Assembly (NCBI GenBank): GCA_000961655.1
Contig: LADR01000047.1
Coordinates: 124,001 to 188,000 of the forward strand
From: Desulfatitalea sp. BRH_c12
GTDB taxonomy: Bacteria; Desulfobacterota; Desulfobacteria; Desulfobacterales; Desulfosarcinaceae
Direction of reading: 5' to 3'
Length of the DNA: 64,000 nt
Part shown: positions 48,605-57,100 of the stretch, in pieces
How the letters are laid out: every line of letters starts with the position of its first letter
Numbering within the stretch: position 1 is the stretch's first letter
Program-made: the position numbers and the translations under genes
Notes under the pieces: generated by a model
What the model saw: only the letters and a program-made list of their open reading frames with translations
Database searches by the model: none
Told to the model about the DNA's origin: nothing

Positions 48605-48913
48605 ATGGACTCCTTGATGACCACGATGGTCGCTGTAGTGGCGACCGGCGGTCGCCCCGCGAACCACTGTACCTGGGACACCGCACAAAATGGCAAGGCC
48701 TTATTCTCCCGCACCAGCATTTGCGCGCAAGTTCGTCAGCATATGTTTGAACCCTTCTATACCGCGCCGCGCCGACACACCAAAAAAGGGTTGGGACTGG
48801 CGGCCGTCGACGGAGTTCTGAAAGCCAACAACGGCCATATCCACGTGCAATCGGAAGAAGGTCACGGAACAGCCGTTACGCTTTATTTGCGTTTCGCCGG
48901 CACCGGCCTCTAA
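48605..48913 (+). pseudogene. 3' relic of a histidine kinase
   Basis: Only the end of a HATPase domain is present: MFEPFYTAP, the G2-like GLGLAAVDGVLKANNG and the final GTAVTLYLRF. The frame before residue 40 shows no kinase sequence, and the dimerisation domain, N box and G1 box are missing. The gene is an inactive fragment, divergent from the NtrC-type regulator. Confidence 0.75.
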
Positions 48914-49085
48914 CAAACCGCAAGGATCCCCTCGGTCAATGTTGCTTCGGTTGCGTCGCCGGTGGTAAACACTATCCAGCCGTGGTATTGTCGCCCCATG
49001 ATGTGATCACTATGATCTTTTTCAATGACACACGCCTTTGCGTGGACGCTCATGCGAAAGGGTCCAAGAAAAGATTGTAATATTA

Positions 49086-51371
49086 ATGACTGAAAACAAA
49101 AATCAGCATCTAAGCCTGCTGTACGATATCAGCGAGTTGTCGATCCTGGTGTCCGACAGCAAGGATATTGACACCTTTTTGCAGCAAGTGGTCCAAAGCG
49201 TTGCGTCGCATCTGCATGCGGAGGTCGGTTCCATCTATTTGCTCGACGACAATACCGGCGAGCTCGTGCTGCGGGCCACCCAGGGTTTGAACCCCGCGTC
49301 GGTGGGCCAGATTCGCATGCGCATCGGCGAAGGCCTCGTGGGAATGACCATGGACCGGATGGCGCCCTTTTGTGATGGGTCGGCCTGCGAAAACCCCTTT
49401 TATAAATATTTCGAAAACGCTCACGAGGAGTCTTATAAATCCTTTCTGTCAGTGCCAATTGGCCGCGGGCTGGAAAAAATAGGCGTTCTAGTGGTTCAAC
49501 ACAGCCAACCGGACTATTTTGAAGCAGCCGATGTAATGGCTTTGCGGGCCATTGCCGCGCAACTGGCCGGCACAGTGGCCAACGCCAGGCTGATGATGGG
49601 GTTGCAGCAGACCGCCCAACCGGTCAGTACGCCGGCTCTCATGCAGAGACTGCAATTCATTCGCGGAGAAGCCACCGCGTCCGGCTTTGCCTTGGCGCCC
49701 GCGGCCCTGCTCGCGCCGCAGGACCCGTTGCTGGCCGATGTTCCGGATGACGGATTCGAATCCACCGCCAATGCCTACCAGCATGCGCTACGGGCGACGG
49801 TCGATCAGCTCAAGGAGCTTCAAGAGCAATTGGCGCGGCGGCTTCCGGAGAGCGCGGCTTTGATCTTCGAAGCGCATTACATGATTCTGAAAGATCCGCG
49901 CTTCGATCGGCAGATCATCGATCTGATTCGGCAGGGGCAGCCGGCGGCCGCGGCGGTGCGCCAGGTGGCGCGCCAATTCATCGCGCTGTTCAACGACAGC
50001 GCGAGCCCGTATATCCGCGAAAAGGCGCATGACATCGAAGATCTGGCACGGCGCATCTTGTTCAACCTGCGTATCGAAAAAGGGCAGGGCAGAAGTCCGA
50101 TCGATAAAAACATCATTATCGCAGCGCAGCTCTATCCGTCGGATGTTCTCAAGCTGGCCTCCGAAACCGTGGCAGGCATAATCCTGGTCGGCGGGGGTGT
50201 CACGTCGCATGTGGCCATTATGGCTCGATCGCTGAAAATCCCCATGATCATTGCGCAGGAACGCGAACTGCTGCAAGTGCCCGAGGGGACGCAAGTCCTC
50301 ATGGATGCCGATATCGGCAACATCTATATCGATCCATCCGCCCAAGTTCGCGGCCAATTCGAAGAACGCAACCGGCTGCGGCTGGCTGCGACCGGTGGCG
50401 GAATCGAAATGCGGCCCGAAACCTTCACCCGCGACGGCGTGCGCGTTCACTTGCTGGCCAATATCAATTTGCTGGGCGAACTGGATTTAGCCCGCACACT
50501 CAAAGCCGAAGGGGTGGGGCTATACCGTTCCGAGTTTCCCTTTATCGTGCGCTCCGTTCTGCCCTCCGAAGAAGAGCAACGGCTGGTGTATGCCCGCCTT
50601 TTCAAGCAGATGGCCGGATGCCCGGTTTTTGTGCGCACCCTGGACATCGGCGGCGACAAAGTGCTGCCCTATCTGAATCTGCCCCAGGAGGCCAATCCCG
50701 AGTTGGGCCTGCGCTCTATCCGTTTTTTATTGAAGCACCGCGATGTCTTTGATCAGCAACTGCGTGCCATTCTGCGCGCCGGTGCTCAGGCGGAGCAACT
50801 GGGCATCATGTTCCCCATGATCTCATCGCTGGATGAATTCGAGGCGGCCCGTGAAGCGGTCGTTGGAACTTTGGCGACGCTGCAACGCGAGGGTCTATCG
50901 TATCACACGTCTCCGGCCATCGGTGCCATGATCGAAATGCCATCGATCATGACGATCATCGATGAGTTGGCGGCCGCCGCAGATTTTTTTGCCATCGGCA
51001 CCAATGACTTTATCCAATACATGCTGGCGGTCGACCGCACCAATGAAAATGTGGCCGCCTATTATCAGCCGTTTCATCCATCCATTCTGCGGTCATTGGC
51101 AACGATCGTCGAGCGGGTTGGCCGTTACAACAAGCCGATCTCGGTGTGCGGCGAAGTGGCCCATGATGTTGCCTTTATCCCTTTTCTTGTCGGCATCGGC
51201 GTTAGGCGGCTGAGCGTCGACCCTCAGTTTCTGCCGCTCGTGCAGCAGACGGTCGCAGCGATTGCCACCCAACAAGCCGAAACTTTCGCCAAGGCGCTTT
51301 TAGCGGCTTCCTCCTTGCACCAGGTCCAAAAAGTGCGTGCCGCCTGGGAAAAGACATTCAAGCCCGTGTAA
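49086..51371 (+). CDS. ptsP: phosphoenolpyruvate-protein phosphotransferase PtsP (EI-Ntr)
   Basis: A 761-residue cytoplasmic enzyme I of the nitrogen-type PTS. An N-terminal GAF domain (about 8-160) precedes the EI body. The phosphorylated histidine is H375 in GGVTSHVAIMAR. PEP-binding motifs YRSEFPF, RTLDIGGDK, FAIGTNDF and the cysteine in VCGEVAHD follow. It phosphorylates NPr/PtsO-type HPr and thereby EIIA-Ntr; neither partner is in the window. ATG 49086 fits the family start; a TTG at 49038 is unlikely. Confidence 0.94.
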   Translation: MTENKNQHLSLLYDISELSILVSDSKDIDTFLQQVVQSVASHLHAEVGSIYLLDDNTGELVLRATQGLNPASVGQIRMRIGEGLVGMTMDRMAPFCDGSACENPFYKYFENAHEESYKSFLSVPIGRGLEKIGVLVVQHSQPDYFEAADVMALRAIAAQLAGTVANARLMMGLQQTAQPVSTPALMQRLQFIRGEATASGFALAPAALLAPQDPLLADVPDDGFESTANAYQHALRATVDQLKELQEQLARRLPESAALIFEAHYMILKDPRFDRQIIDLIRQGQPAAAAVRQVARQFIALFNDSASPYIREKAHDIEDLARRILFNLRIEKGQGRSPIDKNIIIAAQLYPSDVLKLASETVAGIILVGGGVTSHVAIMARSLKIPMIIAQERELLQVPEGTQVLMDADIGNIYIDPSAQVRGQFEERNRLRLAATGGGIEMRPETFTRDGVRVHLLANINLLGELDLARTLKAEGVGLYRSEFPFIVRSVLPSEEEQRLVYARLFKQMAGCPVFVRTLDIGGDKVLPYLNLPQEANPELGLRSIRFLLKHRDVFDQQLRAILRAGAQAEQLGIMFPMISSLDEFEAAREAVVGTLATLQREGLSYHTSPAIGAMIEMPSIMTIIDELAAAADFFAIGTNDFIQYMLAVDRTNENVAAYYQPFHPSILRSLATIVERVGRYNKPISVCGEVAHDVAFIPFLVGIGVRRLSVDPQFLPLVQQTVAAIATQQAETFAKALLAASSLHQVQKVRAAWEKTFKPV

Positions 51372-51524
51372 CACCCCCATCATTTAAGTTTTCGGAAAAT
51401 TATCCGATGAATACTCACGAGGGTAACGAGGCATGGCCTGCGGGTGCCGGAAAGCGACCGGCGATGGCCCTTTTGCATTGGTCTTTTCAAGTATGCACTA
51501 TCGGATCCAAACAAGGTGGCCCCC

Positions 51525-52538
51525 ATGACATCGAAACTCGAGGCACAGGAAATTCAGTTAAATCAATTCATCGCATCCGGCCAAAAGGAAGAAGCCGTTC
51601 GACTTCTCTATCAAATGGCCGCCAGCTGTGCGCGAAACAACGATTTTGAACGCGCGGACGATTTTCGAGATCGGTTGTATGAAGTGGACAGCATGGCCCT
51701 GACTGCCATTGTGAAGGTCAATGAAATCATCGAGGCCGAAAAGACAAAAGCCCTGACGCCCGATCGCCGTAGAATATGGGCGCGCTTTTTTGATGGATTG
51801 AGCCCTGAAGAGGCCGATGCCTTTTTTTTCGCTCTCAAAGAGATGACTGTGGCAGCCGATGAGACCGTATTGCAGCAAGGGATGACCAGCGACCGACTTT
51901 ACCTTGTCTACCAGGGGCAGTTGAAAATTGTGCATGAAGGCGAGCACAAGCAGACCCTGATCCACCATTTGGGTCCCGGCGATACCTTTGGCGAAGATAC
52001 CTTCTTTTCGATCAACATTTGCACCGTTTCGGTTTGCACGCTGGGCGCTACCACCCTCAGCTATCTTGAGCGCGACAAGCTGGACGCCATCAGACTTCAA
52101 TTTTCGCAATTGGAAGGCCACCTGAAAAAAATATGCGGCTCCGGCCGCAAAATCTATGATTGGCTACGCCAGAAAGGCCTCGACCGGCGTGCTTACAAAC
52201 GCATCAATTACCACACCAAGGTGTCGTTCCAGGTGCTCTCTTCCGCGGACGCCGCGCTGCAACGACCGGTCACCGCCGAACTTTGGGATATCTCCAAATA
52301 CGGTCTTTCTTTTTATTTCCAATCCAAAAACCGGCAGGCGGTCCGCAGGTTGGTCGGCCGCACCCTCGGCGTTCGTTTCACCCTGCCGGTCGGCGACCAA
52401 GAAAAAGAGATCGCGTTGACGGGAACAGTCCAGGGCGTACAAGACCATCCGCTCGACGAATACTCGGTACATCTTAAACTGAGACGCAACTTCAGCGACG
52501 AAGCGATGAAGACGATACGGGATATTGCCGGGCATTAA
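51525..52538 (+). CDS. cyclic-nucleotide-binding-like and PilZ fusion protein
   Basis: A 337-residue protein: a helical N-terminal region (1-75), a cNMP-binding fold (about 85-205) and a PilZ domain (about 220-330). PilZ has both c-di-GMP motifs, RRAYKR at 221-226 and DISKYG at 255-260. In the cNMP domain the phosphate cassette begins FGED (155-158), but the arginine that normally grips the cyclic phosphate is missing (around 165-167 it reads ICT). It probably senses c-di-GMP, with the first domain acting as a scaffold or binding something else. AAGGTGG precedes ATG 51525. Confidence 0.85.
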   Translation: MTSKLEAQEIQLNQFIASGQKEEAVRLLYQMAASCARNNDFERADDFRDRLYEVDSMALTAIVKVNEIIEAEKTKALTPDRRRIWARFFDGLSPEEADAFFFALKEMTVAADETVLQQGMTSDRLYLVYQGQLKIVHEGEHKQTLIHHLGPGDTFGEDTFFSINICTVSVCTLGATTLSYLERDKLDAIRLQFSQLEGHLKKICGSGRKIYDWLRQKGLDRRAYKRINYHTKVSFQVLSSADAALQRPVTAELWDISKYGLSFYFQSKNRQAVRRLVGRTLGVRFTLPVGDQEKEIALTGTVQGVQDHPLDEYSVHLKLRRNFSDEAMKTIRDIAGH

Positions 52539-52574
52539 TGCATCAGCTCTGTTTTTTTCGCCATTCACACAATC

Positions 52575-52600
52575 GTGTTCCACACGTCGCGTGGGAGCAC
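52575..52600. repeat. degenerate REP-like palindrome
   Basis: GTGTTCCACACG-TCG-CGTGGGAGCAC is an imperfect inverted repeat whose core resembles the palindrome at 26878-26906. It lies in the 161-base gap before the TPR gene. Confidence 0.45.
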
Positions 52601-52699
52601 AACCGGATTGCCCCCAGAACCTGCATGCCATAAAAACCTAAAGTTGCGCCAGGCACCTTCCGATAATACAAGAGACTACCTCTTATCCAGGATTTCCAA

Positions 52700-53890
52700 A
52701 TGGCCGTAGAATTCGGAACGATCGACCCCAGTGCAATGTTCGTGTCTGCAACGCAATTGCAGCAGCAGATGGAATCGATCGCGAATACGGCGCTGTCGGT
52801 CGGCATCGACCATTTCCAGAACAAGCGCTATTCCCAAGCAGCCGAAGCCTTTGGAAGATCCATCGCCCTGTCGCCCACGTCGCCCTACGCCACACAGGCA
52901 GCCGATTACCAGGCCAACGCCTACATGAAACTGGGGCGCACGGACAAAGCAGTCGAGTCTTACAAGAAGGCCATTCAACTCAATCCCCAAAACGATGCTT
53001 CCATGGTGAAACTGGGGCATCTCTTTTTTTCGGAAAAGAGATACAAGGAAGCGCAGGCAATCTACAAAAGGGCCGTCGAGCTCAATCCCGATTCAACCAA
53101 CCGGTACTCCTTGGGGCAGGCCTATTTGGCCACAGAAGATTTCAACCGTGCCGAAACGGAGTTCAATGCCGTGCAACGACTCATACCGAACGAGCCCAAC
53201 GGCTACTTTGGGTTGGGGCAAGCGTACGCCAAACAGGGCCGGTATGACCAAGCCATCGAGAACTTCAACCAGGCGATCAGGAAAGATTCCGATTTTTACA
53301 ATGCCCACTTAGAACTTGGGATGACCTATGCCGATATGGGCAAAATCGACGAGGCTACTGAGCAGTTCGACATCCTTAAAGAAAAGGATGAAGCCCTTGC
53401 CGATCAACTAAGCCGGTACATATATACAAAAGAGAATCCGAAAATCATGTTCGCCAGTTCACAAGGCTCCTTCCGGTATACCTTGCCCATGCGTACGTCA
53501 CTGGTTGCCCTGGACAGCTATCTGGCCAATGCCGACGCCAAAAAATCCTTCACGATGGTTTTTCAGTTCGACAAGGAATTGAGTCGTGAATCAGTTGAAA
53601 ACATCTATAACTGGGGAATCAAGCGCAGCGATAAACCTGGCAGCGGCAGCTACAATTTCGGACTCGGCATCCCATCGACCGAAGCCAAGCTGCCGTTGCA
53701 CCCCTACAATGTCTATTACGATGCCAAAAATTATACTGCCACCTTACGGTTCACCTTGACACAGAACGAGGAAGGCAACGGCACCATAGACCCCTCCCAT
53801 GTCCTTTTTCAATTCAAAGGGGAAGACGCGTTCGGAAATGCCATGAACCCGAAGCATGATGAGTTTTTGGGGTTTTCAAAGGTGGTTTAA
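52700..53890 (+). CDS. TPR protein with C-terminal beta domain
   Basis: A 396-residue protein without signal peptide. About six TPR units (about 28-235, such as YANAYMKLGR-type and GYFGLGQAYAKQG) are followed by a beta-rich domain (about 255-390, FRYTLPMRTS...FTMVFQFDKEL...TLRFTLTQNEEG), possibly Ig-like. It lies just before the flagellin-glycosylation locus and may serve surface structures, but nothing proves it. A weak AGGA lies upstream of ATG. Confidence 0.75.
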   Translation: MAVEFGTIDPSAMFVSATQLQQQMESIANTALSVGIDHFQNKRYSQAAEAFGRSIALSPTSPYATQAADYQANAYMKLGRTDKAVESYKKAIQLNPQNDASMVKLGHLFFSEKRYKEAQAIYKRAVELNPDSTNRYSLGQAYLATEDFNRAETEFNAVQRLIPNEPNGYFGLGQAYAKQGRYDQAIENFNQAIRKDSDFYNAHLELGMTYADMGKIDEATEQFDILKEKDEALADQLSRYIYTKENPKIMFASSQGSFRYTLPMRTSLVALDSYLANADAKKSFTMVFQFDKELSRESVENIYNWGIKRSDKPGSGSYNFGLGIPSTEAKLPLHPYNVYYDAKNYTATLRFTLTQNEEGNGTIDPSHVLFQFKGEDAFGNAMNPKHDEFLGFSKVV

Positions 53891-54022
53891 ATAATTAGAG
53901 ACTTCATACCTTTTCCATTCCATCTTAACCCGGTAAAATCTCGCTCTGCTGCGTAATCGCCTCGTATCCCGTGCCCGTATTATGTCTGATGATGACAGAC
54001 CTATGGAATATACGAGTGTTTG

Positions 54023-54038
54023 TGGCAGGGATATTGCT
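54023..54038 (+). promoter_or_regulatory. sigma-54 promoter
   Basis: TGGCAGGGATATTGCT has the -24 GG (54024-54025) and -12 GC (54036-54037) exactly ten bases apart, with good TGGCA and TTGCT context. Transcription would start near 54049, a 100-base leader before the glycosyltransferase. The activator may be the product of 62950 or 46982. Confidence 0.72.
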
Positions 54039-54150
54039 GTCAAAGGCTGGTGGCAAAATTTTCTGTCAAATTTTTAACACTATTCCGCTTTTTAAACGTA
54101 TCTGTCCCTAAGCGTCTGAAATTTTAGTGAGAGGAGAGGTCGTCAATACA

Positions 54151-57100
54151 ATGAATTCTGATTCCAAGCTATCGTTTAGCGTTAAGAATCCGCCTTCCGG
54201 AACACTATGCAAGACAACGCCAAAAAATAAAAAATTGAAGATTTTACTGACAAACATGCAATTGATCTCACTTGGGGGTAGTGAGATTTTCACATACACA
54301 CTTGCCGATTTTATCAAGAGAAAAGGACATGATGTAACCGTTTATTCCAGATACATCGGCAATTTCGCGAGTCATTTTCAATCTATCGGCGTCCAGGTTG
54401 TTCAAAACCTAAAAGGTTTTCGTTCTGACGCTTTCGACCTAGCGCATATCCATCATAATATCAATGCACTTGAAGTAAGAAATCAATTCAAAAATTTACC
54501 CATAATTTACGTTTCACATGGCATTCTGCCCTTTTTGGAACAAGCTCCAGTTGTGGATTTAAAGATTTCCAAATACCTTGCTGTCAGTGAAGAGGTGAAA
54601 AATAATCTTGAAAAAAGTGGAATTCTGACCTCAAAAATAGGCATTTACAGAAATATTATCGACTCGAATAAATTTAACCTTATTCGCCCAATAGAAGATA
54701 TACCCAAGCGAATTCTGGTTCTTAGCTATAAAATTACAGACGACCAAATCGAGGTGGTTAGAAAATCATGCGAATGCTTGAATATAAATTGCCGGTTTGT
54801 AGGAGGTCGATTCGGGGAAGTATCTCAAGAAGTTTTGCCGCGATACATGAATGAAGTAGATATTGTCATTTCATCCGGGCGGGGAATTATGGAAGCGATG
54901 ATGTGTGGCAGAGTTCCCATAATTTTTGATCGTCTGGGAGGCGATGGGATAGTGACTCCAGGAACAATAGCAGATTTGATGCAGACCAATTTTTCCGGGA
55001 GAAGATATTCTGCGAATTACACCTCCAACGATTTGATAAAACAAATTCAAGGTTATCGACCAGAATACGGGAAAGAACTCCTATCTATTGCTATGGATTA
55101 TTTTGACGCCGAAAAGCAAGTCGACTCTCTGCTCCAACAATATGAGCAAGTATCGAATCTGAAAATCCCGAAATTGGACGAATCCCAAGCTGCTTTATTA
55201 ACCCATTTCATTAAGTCATTCGATGAAATTAGAAATAGGACCACACGTGAAACGATAAAGAAAATTTCTGTCGACATTGCAAACATTCAAAAGAAACAGA
55301 AAACTAAAATCAGCAGACTTGAATATAAGCCGACGGACAAGTTCGAAATTTTAGCAGACCAGACGCCGTTCAACGGCTTTAATGCAAATCAAAATGAAAA
55401 ATATACTTTTCATGAGAAAAAAAAGGTCGGCCTTATTTCTATTGTCATTCTCACCTATAATCAACTGCGCTATACCAAAGAATGCATTGAGAGCATCAAT
55501 AGGTTTACTCCTGAATCCCACGAGATTATTTTAGTGGACAATAATTCCACCGACGGGACGAGCCAATGGCTACGGCAACTGGTTCACCAGCATGCCAACT
55601 ACAAACTTATCGAAAACAAGAGAAACAAAGGTTTTTCCAAAGGATGCAATCAAGGCATTCAGGCAGCATCGGGCGAGTATATTTTGCTCCTCAATAATGA
55701 TGTCGTTGTCACCGAAGGATGGCTTTCCAATATGCTGGCTTGTCTGAAGAGTCAATCCGATATTGGTATTGTAGGTCCCATGACAAACAGTATAAGCGGC
55801 CCCCAGAAGGTGCCGACCGTCGGCTATACATCCATAGCGGGCTTGTCCGAATATGCGCATAATTTTCATCTGAAAAATTTCAGTCGGCGCATTCCCTTGC
55901 GGCGGATTGTCGGTTTTTGCATGCTGTTCAGCCGCCAATTGGTCGACGATATTGGTTTTTTGGATGAAAGTTTCGGCACTGGCAACTTCGAGGATGACGA
56001 TTTTTGTTTGCGATCCGAAATTGCCGGGTACCGCAACATGATTGCAGGCGATGTTTTCATTCATCATTATGGCAGCCGAAGCTTCATTGGCAATAAAATT
56101 GATTACGGCAGCGCCCTGGCTGATAACAAAAACGTGTTCACCCGCAAATGGCACCACAAGAATATAGATGATGCTCTCGTGAATAAAATGCAGAGCCTTT
56201 TTGCCAAGGAAAGGGCAGTTGAGCTAAACCAGAAAGGGCTTTCGGACCAGGCGTTCTCTATATTCGTGCAGGCCATAAAGCTGAACCCAGGGAATAAACA
56301 ATTGCATTATGAGTTGGCCGAGATGTTGATAAAGGCCAAGCAATTCACCGATGCATTGGAAATACTTGATGAAGGCATCAGGACAGATGATGCGCGCAAG
56401 CTTGTTCTTTGCGGTTACTGCAAGGAAGGCTTGGATCTCTATGATGAGGCTTTTGAGTATGCCGAAAGGGCGGTAAGGCTGAATGCTTATCAGGGTATGG
56501 CTTTAAATCTAAAAGGTATTATTGCCTATAAAAGAGGGGATCTCGTGGGGGCCGAAGAAGCCTTGATGGCCTCCACAAAATTAGATCCTGGTTATGCCGA
56601 ACCGTTCACGAATCTTGGCATATTGCGGTGGGAAAACGAAAATAAACAAGAAGCGATAGATCTGCTTGAACGAGGTTTTGTTCTATCGCCCACAACCACA
56701 GACCTTATCACCGCTTATCATGCCGCCATATCAGAAACGGAACAATTTGAACGTGCTGAAGGGGTACTAATTGAAGCCCGGGCACTTTTTCCGAACAATA
56801 AGCGAATTGCTTACATTTTGATTGATGTTTTCCTCAGACAGGAGAAATTTGTTTTTGCAATGCCGGAAATCATGCAGGCTATTGCCGCTTTTGGCATCGA
56901 AGAAGATCTGCTATCGGCAGCTCTGCATGTGCGGAACAAAATTGGACCACAAAAGCTGATTGAGACATCAAAACTAAAAAATACGTTGAGCCTTTGCATG
57001 GTGACACAGAATGCAGAGCCTACGCTTGCTAAAAATTTGGCAGCAATCGCATCCGAAATCGCAGAAATTATCGTAGTAGACACTGGGTCCACAGATCGGA

